From NCBI GenBank assembly GCA_030151245.1, contig JASLEF010000007.1:1-5392 (forward strand): a DNA stretch of 5,392 nucleotides, given 5' to 3'. The translations under genes were made by a program, and so were the position numbers. Positions 1-5,385 of this stretch are shown piece after piece. How positions within the stretch are numbered: position 1 is the stretch's first letter; each line of letters opens with the position of its first letter. Source of the stretch: Ignatzschineria sp. (GTDB taxonomy: Bacteria > Pseudomonadota > Gammaproteobacteria > Cardiobacteriales > Wohlfahrtiimonadaceae). The notes beneath the pieces are model-generated. The model did no database searches. It saw only the letters and a list, made by a program, of their open reading frames with translations, and was not told the origin of the DNA.

Positions 1-590
1 CCTGATTGTCCGACAAAAATTGATGTTTTTCCGGTGAGAAGATGATTTAATTCTGTAATAGAATCGGGATCATATGTTGAAGTATAATGAACTTTTAATC
101 CTAGTTTTTGATAGTCTTGTAAAAAGGCGAGTTCTTTAGAATCTGTGATCTCATCTTTTTTGTTGACGATAAAGGCGACATCAATCTCAAAATAATGCGC
201 TGCAATAAGATAGCGATCAATGAGAGAAGGGCTAGGCTCAGGTTTTGGGGCAATGACAATATAAAGCTTATCAATATTAGCCGCTAATATTTTTTCAGCT
301 CCGCCGAAGGCAATGCGTGAAAAGTGATTATTTCGCGGCAAGCGAATAGTGACAACAGGCTCATTCTGCTCAAGAATATAATAGACATAATCACCACAAA
401 CTATGGCACCTAAGCTTTGGCGCACTGCAGCTTTATGAAGATTCAGATCTTGATCCTCTAGTGTGACATGTTGACCATGTTGGGAAATAACTCGTCCTGA
501 AAGGGCACCCTCTATCTCTTCGTTAGAGAGGATTTGCTCGCGGCGCTCTTCCATAAGGCGCTTTTGTTGGTTTGTTAAGCGTCGGCTCAT
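1..590 (-). CDS. rsgA: Ribosome small-subunit-dependent GTPase RsgA (partial, C-terminus off the window)
   Basis: RsgA is a circularly permuted GTPase that binds the maturing 30S subunit and hydrolyses GTP to promote late ribosome assembly in the cytoplasm. I translated 196 full codons from the ATG at 588-590. The basic N-terminus (MSRRLTNQQKR) resembles the start of E. coli RsgA. An OB-fold-like stretch follows at about residues 30-82, then the family segment ILAANIDKLYIVIAPKPEPS (101-120) and LIDRYL. The G4 motif NKKD lies at 143-146, ahead of the P-loop, which is the RsgA permutation. The reading frame leaves the window at GQSG (194-197), the start of the G1 motif, so the rest of the G domain and the zinc-binding tail are missing from view. 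The start lies 8 bases after the fdxA stop with only a weak Shine-Dalgarno (GAGCG near 603-607), which suggests translational coupling. An in-frame ATG at codon 13 is less likely because it would drop the conserved basic N-terminus. Confidence 0.95.
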   Translation of the reverse strand, partial: MSRRLTNQQKRLMEERREQILSNEEIEGALSGRVISQHGQHVTLEDQDLNLHKAAVRQSLGAIVCGDYVYYILEQNEPVVTIRLPRNNHFSRIAFGGAEKILAANIDKLYIVIAPKPEPSPSLIDRYLIAAHYFEIDVAFIVNKKDEITDSKELAFLQDYQKLGLKVHYTSTYDPDSITELNHLLTGKTSIFVGQS

Positions 591-598
591 AAATTTAA

Positions 599-922
599 TT
601 AACGCTCAAGATGTGGAAGTTTGTTGGGAACGCCATCCCACTTTTCCGCTTCTGGTAAGGGGTCTTTTTGTTCTGTAAGAACAGGCCATTGACGAGAAAG
701 CTCTGCATTGAGCTCAAGAAAGACCATTTGATCTTCACTTAGATCATCATCTGCAAGAATTGCACCTGCTGGACATTCAGGTTCGCATAAGGTGCAATCG
801 ATACATTCATCAGGATCAATAACCAGAAAATTAGGCCCCTCATGGAAACAATCAACAGGACAGACTTCTACACAGTCTGTGTATTTGCATAAAATGCAGT
901 TATCAGTGACGACAAATGTCAT
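599..922 (-). CDS. fdxA: Seven-iron ferredoxin FdxA ([3Fe-4S][4Fe-4S], Azotobacter FdI type)
   Basis: This is a small soluble cytoplasmic electron carrier of 107 residues, the usual length for the FdI family. It matches Azotobacter vinelandii FdI along its whole length as I recall it, including FVVTDNC, the CVEVCPVDC block, PDECIDC, CEPECPA and the C-terminal PHLER ending. By comparison with FdI (numbering includes Met1), Cys9, Cys17 and Cys50 should bind the [3Fe-4S] cluster. Cys21, Cys40, Cys43 and Cys46 should bind the [4Fe-4S] cluster. Cys12 and Cys25 correspond to the free cysteines. All expected ligands are present. The ATG at 920-922 has a GGAGA Shine-Dalgarno at 931-935, 8 bases upstream. 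The gene lies 46 bases after tyrS with no terminator between, and 8 bases before rsgA, so it is probably the middle gene of an operon. The redox partner cannot be inferred from these neighbours. Confidence 0.97.
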   Translation of the reverse strand: MTFVVTDNCILCKYTDCVEVCPVDCFHEGPNFLVIDPDECIDCTLCEPECPAGAILADDDLSEDQMVFLELNAELSRQWPVLTEQKDPLPEAEKWDGVPNKLPHLER

Positions 923-968
923 AATTAACTTCTCCGTTTAAGATTGAATTCAATAGGGGCTATTTTAC

Positions 969-2171
969 TTATTTTACGATCACGTTTGCAATACGGCGTT
1001 TACCCACTTGGATGATCACTTCATCACCTTGGTTTAGGGTTAAGCCTTTATCATCAATGCGTTCTTGATTAATTCGTACTGCACCTTCAGTAATCATTCT
1101 GAAAGCTTCTGAGTTTGAGCTTACTAAGCCTGCTTGGCGCATGGCATGAGCAATCCCAATGGCCCCATCTTCAGATTGAACGATCTTATCTTCGATATTC
1201 TCCGGAAGATTTCCTTTTTGGAAGCGTTCGATAAAGTTTCGCTGTGCTTGTTCCGCGGCTTCTTTATTATGGAAGCGAGTGATGATTTCATCGCAAAGCT
1301 CAAATTTTACATCACGAGGATTACGACCGGTGGCGACATCTTCACGAAGTTTTGCAATGTCACTATTTGAGCGGAAACTTAAGAGCTCAAAATAGTTCCA
1401 CATTAAATCATCTGAAATCGACATAAGTTTGCCAAATTGATCATCTGGCGTATCGTCAACGCCCACATAGTTACCGAGTGATTTAGACATTTTGTTAACG
1501 CCATCTAAACCTACAAGTAGCGGCATAGTAATCGCACATTGCGGTTTGTTATTGCCGTAGGCGCGTTGAAGATCTCGACCCATTAAGAGGTTAAACTTCT
1601 GGTCTGTCCCTCCCAGCTCAACATCCGTTTGTAAATGTACAGAGTCATAACCTTGAAGAAGTGGGTAAATAAACTCATGAATCGCGATGGGTTGTTGTGA
1701 TTTGTAGCGTTTTTCAAAATCATCACGTTCAAGCATTCTTGCAACAGTATGACGTGAAGCAAGTTGAATCATGCCGCTGGTTCCAAGCTCATTTAACCAT
1801 TGCGAGTTGAAGACAACTTTTGTAAGATCGCGGTCTAATACTTTAAAGATCTGTTCTTCATAAGTCTTTGCATTGGCAAGAACTTGTTCGCGCGTTAAAG
1901 GTTTTCGCGTAACATCTTTTCCAGAAGGATCTCCAATCATTCCTGTGAAATCCCCAATCAGGAAGTTGACTTCATGACCAAGATCTTGGAAGTGGCGCAT
2001 TTTGTTGATTACAACGGTATGTCCGAGATGTAAATCTGGAGCCGTAGGGTCAAAGCCTACTTTTATGCGGAGTTGACGGTTTTCTTTTAATTTCGCAGTT
2101 AAATCATCAACCGAAATAACTTCGTCAGTACCACGCTGAATAATCTCTAGACTCTCTTCAATGGTTGCCAT
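969..2171 (-). CDS. tyrS: Tyrosyl-tRNA synthetase
   Basis: This class I aminoacyl-tRNA synthetase charges tRNA-Tyr with tyrosine using ATP, as a cytoplasmic homodimer. At 400 residues it has the usual length for the pseudomonad-like bacterial TyrRS type and is intact. Visible signatures are the HIGH motif as HLGH (48-51) within FDPTAPDLHLGH, the loop GDFTGMIGDPSGK (73-85), the tyrosine-pocket region YPLLQGYD (169-176) with GGTDQ (187-191), and KMSKS (227-231). The C-terminal part, from about residue 340, reads as an S4 RNA-binding domain (GLVSSNSEAFRMI, then GAVRINQERI, ending in GKRRIANVIVK). The ATG at 2169-2171 is supported by an AGGAT Shine-Dalgarno at 2181-2185, 9 bases upstream, and by alignment with the family N-terminus. 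It follows a 213-base gap with regulatory-looking inverted repeats and probably heads a tyrS-fdxA-rsgA operon. Confidence 0.98.
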   Translation of the reverse strand: MATIEESLEIIQRGTDEVISVDDLTAKLKENRQLRIKVGFDPTAPDLHLGHTVVINKMRHFQDLGHEVNFLIGDFTGMIGDPSGKDVTRKPLTREQVLANAKTYEEQIFKVLDRDLTKVVFNSQWLNELGTSGMIQLASRHTVARMLERDDFEKRYKSQQPIAIHEFIYPLLQGYDSVHLQTDVELGGTDQKFNLLMGRDLQRAYGNNKPQCAITMPLLVGLDGVNKMSKSLGNYVGVDDTPDDQFGKLMSISDDLMWNYFELLSFRSNSDIAKLREDVATGRNPRDVKFELCDEIITRFHNKEAAEQAQRNFIERFQKGNLPENIEDKIVQSEDGAIGIAHAMRQAGLVSSNSEAFRMITEGAVRINQERIDDKGLTLNQGDEVIIQVGKRRIANVIVK

Positions 2172-2206
2172 ATTTTTCTTATCCTAACTTTTTTTCAAAA
2201 TGGATT

Positions 2207-2256
2207 TACACTCTCTAATAATGAGCTTTACTTCAAGAGTGCAGGTTGAAGTAAAG
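2207..2256 (-). promoter_or_regulatory. tyrS leader hairpin with possible pseudoknot
   Basis: CTTTACTTCAA (2226-2236) and TTGAAGTAAAG (2246-2256) are a perfect 11-bp inverted repeat around a 9-base loop. On the minus-strand RNA the loop segment UGCACUC (2237-2243) can pair with GAGUGUA (2207-2213), seven pairs with one G-U, just past the hairpin. That would make an H-type pseudoknot ending about 21 bases upstream of the tyrS Shine-Dalgarno. No T tract follows, so it is not an intrinsic terminator. If TATACT at 2255-2260 is the -10, transcription would start within the hairpin and the repeat would act as DNA instead. Confidence 0.4.
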
Positions 2257-2258
2257 TA

Positions 2259-2323
2259 TAGAGATCTCGAAATGATTTAATGATGCTCTGGGATCAATTG
2301 TACAAATAGTTTAGAGATCTCTA
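2259..2323. promoter_or_regulatory. Pair of GAGATCTC palindromes upstream of tyrS
   Basis: TAGAGATCTCTA (2312-2323) is a perfect 12-bp palindrome. TAGAGATCTCGA (2259-2270) repeats its first ten bases and keeps the 8-bp palindromic core. The centres are 53 bp apart, close to five helical turns. The proximal copy abuts TATACT (minus strand, 2255-2260), a possible tyrS -10 element, though no good -35 is visible 16-18 bases further up. This arrangement would suit a dimeric DNA-binding regulator, but no regulator is identifiable here. Confidence 0.3.
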
Positions 2324-2334
2324 TGAAATATTGT

Positions 2335-2363
2335 GGAGGTTCACCGATTTGGGTGAGTCCCCC
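2335..2363 (-). terminator. Weak terminator-like hairpin after the transpeptidase gene
   Basis: On the minus strand GGGGG (2359-2363) pairs with CCTCC (2335-2339, one G-U), and TCACC (2352-2356 on the plus strand as GGTGA) pairs with GGTGA (2341-2345 as TCACC), around a 6-base loop. The two blocks are separated by a 2/1 internal loop. It lies 22 bases after the transpeptidase stop. The sequence following on the minus strand (ACAATATTTC) is only weakly T-rich, so termination would be inefficient or the hairpin may instead protect the mRNA 3' end. Confidence 0.4.
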
Positions 2364-2384
2364 TATATAATAATCATTAACTAC

Positions 2385-3626
2385 TTAATAATTAAAGCGA
2401 TATGAAGATGGTTCTGGAAAAATAATCTCCTGCTCTGGTTTTTCTTGAGGCTCAACAATCGTTTCTTCAGGAACGGCTTCTGGAACCGTAATTGTATTGG
2501 GATCCGGGGTTAAACGGACCTCTTTTTGAATAACGGTAACATCCGTATTACGACCGCGAGTTACTGGTGGAGCAACGAGTTTTGGTGCAGGCTCCTTCAT
2601 AGAACTTTGCGCTGGTTTGGGGCGAGTCGTTGTTTCTATCGGTGGATATTGAGCAGAGTAGAGCTCTAATGCCGGCGCTGGTGTTGTTGTCAATCCTTGG
2701 CCTTTTGATGCTACTTTTTGTCCAATATTGATCGGAACGCCGCTCTGTTGTTGGACCGCAAGATTTACCATATCATAGTTGACGATATGGTCTGGGTAGG
2801 GTTTTAAGAATCTTTCGAGCTGTGCTAGAGCTTTCTCTTTTAAGCCTGCAACAGAGAGTTCATCTTCCTCGAGGGGGGGGTGAACCTCCATCAAAAGGTC
2901 ATTGCCAAGAAAACCATATTTAACGGGTTCATTAAGGAATGTCACCATGGTGTTGGTGGGAACCATATCGTAAAGATGCTCAATATGCTGCGGGTAGAAG
3001 CGCATGCAACCATGAGTTACACGCATTCCAATACCTGTCTGCTCATTAGTTCCGTGGAGTAGATAGCTTGGAAGTGCAAGGCGAAGAACGCGTGTTCCTA
3101 ATGGGTTTTCAGGGCCAGCAGGAACAACTTTCGGCAAAACACCACGCCCCATCTCCACGTGCTCTTTACGGATGCTCTCAGGGGGATACCAAGCAGGGTT
3201 TTCCTGTTTTCGCGTAATTGACCATGAGCCTAATGGTGTTTTCCAGTCCATTCGGCCCACTCCAACAGGGTAGACATAAATTTTATCAGTGCCTTTTAAA
3301 AAATAGTACGTTCGCATTTCTGGAATGTTAGAGACAATTCCTGAACGCTTTCCTTCCGGTAAAATGAATTGAGTGGGCAATACCAATGGGGTGGTATCGC
3401 TTAACATCCATGCATTAATGCCGGGGTTAGCCCATTTAAGTTCTTCATAGCCCATCTCATAGCGGATAGTTAAATCCACTAAAGACTCATGTCGCTGTGG
3501 GGTGACATACATGATTTCACCAATCACATCGTCGCCTTGTGCGGGTTGAGTGTACTCAACATGCTTTTGTGCATAAGCAGAAGAGATCAGCAAACTAACA
3601 GATAATAAGATGCGTTTAATTCTCAT
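2385..3626 (-). CDS. Periplasmic L,D-transpeptidase (YkuD domain, ErfK/YbiS type) with long Pro-rich C-terminal tail
   Basis: L,D-transpeptidases use a catalytic cysteine to cut meso-diaminopimelate-containing tetrapeptide stems and form 3-3 crosslinks or attach outer-membrane proteins to peptidoglycan. Residues 1-19 form a signal peptide (MRIKR, a hydrophobic core, cleavage likely after AYA-19). Residues about 38-90 resemble the LysM-like N-terminal module of ErfK/YbiS enzymes (YEMGYEELKWANPGI, then LVLPTQFILP). The YkuD catalytic domain spans about 102-248, with His191 in LLHGTNEQTGIG and the nucleophile Cys207 in THGCMRF, Arg209 following; the more usual form is SHGCxRL. A conserved C-terminal module (VHPPLEEDE to QQQSGVPINI, about 248-301) matches E. 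coli ErfK. After that comes a roughly 110-residue tail rich in Pro, Glu and Thr that the 300-odd-residue E. coli enzymes lack. A run of eight C in the coding strand falls at codons 249-252. The ATG at 3624-3626 has only a weak GAGAG about 6 bases upstream. Which Ldt subfunction (Lpp or barrel anchoring versus crosslinking) it has cannot be read from the sequence. Confidence 0.95.
   Translation of the reverse strand: MRIKRILLSVSLLISSAYAQKHVEYTQPAQGDDVIGEIMYVTPQRHESLVDLTIRYEMGYEELKWANPGINAWMLSDTTPLVLPTQFILPEGKRSGIVSNIPEMRTYYFLKGTDKIYVYPVGVGRMDWKTPLGSWSITRKQENPAWYPPESIRKEHVEMGRGVLPKVVPAGPENPLGTRVLRLALPSYLLHGTNEQTGIGMRVTHGCMRFYPQHIEHLYDMVPTNTMVTFLNEPVKYGFLGNDLLMEVHPPLEEDELSVAGLKEKALAQLERFLKPYPDHIVNYDMVNLAVQQQSGVPINIGQKVASKGQGLTTTPAPALELYSAQYPPIETTTRPKPAQSSMKEPAPKLVAPPVTRGRNTDVTVIQKEVRLTPDPNTITVPEAVPEETIVEPQEKPEQEIIFPEPSSYRFNY
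2873..2880 (-). repeat. Eight-base homopolymer (C on the coding strand) inside the transpeptidase gene
   Basis: The coding strand reads CAC CCC CCC CTC at codons 249-252, giving eight consecutive C (G on the plus strand). Tracts of this length are prone to strand slippage. Loss of one C gives a stop after 261 codons and gain of one C a stop after 255 codons, in both cases just beyond the YkuD catalytic domain. Confidence 0.9.
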
Positions 3627-3658
3627 GAACTACTCTCTAAAGATACTGTTTAAGGTAT

Positions 3659-3679
3659 TTAAAACATATGATGTTTTAA
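3659..3679. repeat. 9-bp AT-rich inverted repeat between yfhL and the transpeptidase gene
   Basis: TTAAAACAT and ATGTTTTAA (3659-3667 and 3671-3679) form a perfect inverted repeat around a 3-base spacer, in the 58-base gap. It lacks the GC-rich stem and T tract of an intrinsic terminator on either strand. It could be a weak hairpin, an operator or a chance product of AT-rich sequence. Confidence 0.4.
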
Positions 3680-3684
3680 CGAAA

Positions 3685-3933
3685 TTACCCTTGTTGAAGT
3701 TTGTGGAATTTTTCCATTAAATCATCTTCACTTTCAACGTGATCTGGATTTTTTGGAATACACTCAACAGGGCAGACTTCCACACATTGTGGGGTATCAA
3801 AGTGACCAATACATTCAGTACACTTATTGGGGTCAATCACATAAATTTCAGGACCCATTGAGATCGCCTCGTTAGGGCACTCAGGTTCACATACATCACA
3901 GTTAATGCATTCATCAGTAATCATTAATGCCAT
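3685..3933 (-). CDS. yfhL: YfhL-family 2[4Fe-4S] ferredoxin (Allochromatium type)
   Basis: This is an 82-residue soluble ferredoxin with two [4Fe-4S] clusters, collinear with E. coli YfhL and with the Allochromatium vinosum ferredoxin as I recall them (ALMITDECINCDVCEPECPN, CTECIGH, QCVEVCPVECI). By analogy, Cys9, Cys12, Cys15 and Cys54 bind one cluster and Cys19, Cys38, Cys41 and Cys50 the other. Cys58 is the extra cysteine also found in the Allochromatium protein. The CX2CX8CX3C spacing of the second motif, with its inserted IGHFDTPQ loop, is diagnostic of this family and distinguishes it from FdxA. The ATG at 3931-3933 has a strong AGGAGA Shine-Dalgarno at 3941-3946, 7 bases away. The upstream gene serS is separated by an intrinsic terminator, so yfhL probably has its own promoter. 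The transpeptidase gene follows after 58 bases and could be cotranscribed. The redox partner is unknown. Confidence 0.97.
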   Translation of the reverse strand: MALMITDECINCDVCEPECPNEAISMGPEIYVIDPNKCTECIGHFDTPQCVEVCPVECIPKNPDHVESEDDLMEKFHKLQQG

Positions 3934-4046
3934 TGTAATTTCTCCTAAAATGACAGAGATAGCGTTGAAAAGCTATCACAAATTAATTTTACGCCTTAAT
4001 GGTAGGGAGTATGGGTTACTTTACCATTAAAGCTTTTCTGCTTTAA
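3934..4046 (-). promoter_or_regulatory. yfhL leader region with three inverted repeats
   Basis: Between the serS terminator and yfhL the minus strand can form three more hairpins. The first pairs TTAAAGC with GCTTTAA (4040-4046 with 4027-4033, loop of 6). The second pairs TTAATGGTA with TACCATTAA (4022-4030 with 3996-4004, loop of 17), extended by a G-U and a G-C pair. The third pairs GATAGC with GCTATC (3972-3977 with 3958-3963, loop of 8), ending 11 bases before the Shine-Dalgarno at 3941-3946. The first and second share bases 4027-4032 and cannot form together. I found no convincing -35/-10 pair; TAAAAT near 3985-3990 is a possible -10 without a good -35. Whether these are RNA structures or protein-binding sites is not decided by the sequence. 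Confidence 0.4.
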
Positions 4047-4089
4047 GAATAATAAAGGGGAAACAATACATTTCAGTAGTTTCCCCCTT
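4043..4089 (-). terminator. Intrinsic terminator after serS
   Basis: On the minus strand the arms GGGGAAAC and GTTTCCCC pair perfectly (4079-4086 with 4057-4064). They extend by a G-U pair and two A-U pairs to an 11-bp stem spanning 4054-4089, with a 14-base loop that may hold a further short TAC/GTA pairing. The stem is followed on the minus strand by the T-rich tract TTTATTATTCTT. It sits about 28 bases after the serS stop codon and is the best terminator in the window. On the plus strand there is no comparable T tract after the right arm, so it is oriented for serS. Confidence 0.82.
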
Positions 4090-4116
4090 GTATCATTATT
4101 CGCTTGTTATGGGGGA

Positions 4117-5385
4117 CTAAAGATATTCAATCCCGCGCATATACGGTTTTAAAACTTCTGGTACACGGATTCGACCATCAGCTTCTTGATAGTTTTCAAG
4201 GACAGCAACTAATGTACGACCGACGGCAAGACCTGAACCATTCAGCGTGTGTAAGAGTTCTGGTTTACCTGTTTCAGAGTTTCTAAAGCGTGCTTTTAAG
4301 CGGCGAGCTTGGAAATCTTCACAGTTTGAACATGAAGAGATCTCACGATATTTTTGTTGACCTGGAAGCCAGACCTCTAAGTCATAAGTTTTTGCCGCTG
4401 AGAAGCCCATATCACCCGTGCAGAGCACGACGCGGCGGTAGGGGAGCTCAAGCTTTTCTAAAATGGTCTCAGCATGTGTAACTAAACGCTCAAGTGCTGC
4501 GTAGGAGTCTTCTGGTTTGGTAAAGTGAACGAGTTCAACTTTTTCAAATTGATGCTGGCGAATCATCCCACGAGTATCACGACCGTAGCTGCCAGCTTCG
4601 GATCTAAAGCAAGTGCTGTGTGCGACAAGTTGAGTCGGCATTTCCGAATCTTCTAAGATCATATCTTGCGCTAAATTAGATAGCGGTACTTCAGCGGTAG
4701 GGATGAGGTAGAAGTTACGCTCATCTTCAAGTTTGAAGAGATCTTCAGAGAATTTTGGTAATTGTGCAGTACCGTAAAGGCTTTTTTGATTGACAACGAC
4801 AGGGACATTGACCTCGGTGTACCCATGCTCTTCTATATGAGTATCAAGCATGAATTGCGCTAAGGCTCGATGTAATTTTGCCATGTTCGATGTCAGTACG
4901 ACAAAACGTGAGCCACTAATTTTTGCCGCAGCTTCAAAATCCATTCCGCGATTTTCGCCTAAAGCGACGTGATCTTTAGGTTCAAAGTCAAACGTTCTGG
5001 GGGTGCCCCAACGTTTAATTTCAACGTTATCATCTTCATCTTTTCCAACAGGTACTTCACTATTTGGAATGTTCGGCATATCAAGCAACATGGTATTGAG
5101 CTCATCACTGATCTCATTAAGTGTTGTTTCCGCAGCTGAGAGTTTGTCACCGAGACTTGCTACCGATGCTAAAATTTCAGATACATCTTCACCCTTTGCC
5201 TTCGCCATACCAATTTTTTTGGAGGTGGTGTTACGCTCATTTTGTAATTCCTGGACCGAGATCTGAATCTCGCGACGCTTCTCTTCAAGTTCATTGAAGC
5301 GAGCTGTATCCATTGTATAACCGCGTTTTGCAAGCGCATGAACGACATCATCTAAATTCTGTCTTAATAGGCGTGGATCAATCAC
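4117..5385 (-). CDS. serS: Seryl-tRNA synthetase (GTG start)
   Basis: This class II synthetase charges tRNA-Ser (and selenocysteine tRNA where present) in the cytoplasm as a homodimer. At 422 residues it is full length compared with 430 in E. coli. The N-terminal long coiled-coil arm that grips the tRNA-Ser variable arm spans about 28-102, rich in Glu, Lys and Leu. The catalytic core follows the linker PVGKDEDDNVEIKRWG. It shows the TAE serine-binding motif (230-232), motif 2 (CFRSEAGSYGRDTRGM, from 259, to HQF-280), EISSCSNCEDFQARR (348-362) and motif 3 (GSGLAVGRT, 383-391). The start codon is GTG at 5383-5385, chosen because the following residues IDPRLL align with the E. coli start LDPNLL and no ATG lies nearby in frame. 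Only seven bases (TATACAA on the coding strand) are visible upstream, so its ribosome binding site and promoter are off the window. It ends in TAG and is followed by an intrinsic terminator. Confidence 0.98.
   Translation of the reverse strand: MIDPRLLRQNLDDVVHALAKRGYTMDTARFNELEEKRREIQISVQELQNERNTTSKKIGMAKAKGEDVSEILASVASLGDKLSAAETTLNEISDELNTMLLDMPNIPNSEVPVGKDEDDNVEIKRWGTPRTFDFEPKDHVALGENRGMDFEAAAKISGSRFVVLTSNMAKLHRALAQFMLDTHIEEHGYTEVNVPVVVNQKSLYGTAQLPKFSEDLFKLEDERNFYLIPTAEVPLSNLAQDMILEDSEMPTQLVAHSTCFRSEAGSYGRDTRGMIRQHQFEKVELVHFTKPEDSYAALERLVTHAETILEKLELPYRRVVLCTGDMGFSAAKTYDLEVWLPGQQKYREISSCSNCEDFQARRLKARFRNSETGKPELLHTLNGSGLAVGRTLVAVLENYQEADGRIRVPEVLKPYMRGIEYL

Noticed and set aside
943..954. 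Perfect palindrome ATTGAATTCAAT between tyrS and fdxA
   Set aside because: It is short, AT-rich and isolated, does not extend further, and has no T tract or promoter context. It is probably chance.
1134..1370. Plus-strand open frame of 78 codons within tyrS
   Set aside because: It lies wholly antisense to a clearly conserved synthetase gene, has no recognisable domain, and no plus-strand promoter is evident. The same applies to the other open frames antisense to, or out of frame with, serS and the transpeptidase gene, including 5003-5266.
2193..2210. Possible TyrR box (TGTAAA-N6-TTGAAA on the minus strand) upstream of tyrS
   Set aside because: Only one half-site fits the TGTAAA-N6-TTTACA consensus; the other matches 4 of 6. 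It lies between the leader hairpin and the Shine-Dalgarno, and AT-rich leaders produce such matches readily.
2172..2384. T-box riboswitch upstream of tyrS
   Set aside because: No conserved T-box antiterminator sequence, no specifier-loop architecture and no following terminator were found.
2333..2890. Inverted 12-base match GGTGAACCTCCA between the gap before tyrS (minus strand, about 2333-2344) and the transpeptidase gene (plus strand, about 2879-2890)
   Set aside because: A 12-base match is about what chance gives in a window of this length. One copy is coding sequence (MEVH) and there is no flanking extension.
4090..4104. Fur-box-like AATAATGATAC just after serS on the minus strand
   Set aside because: It is only a partial match to the 19-bp Fur consensus, on the serS side of the terminator where it could not sensibly control yfhL.
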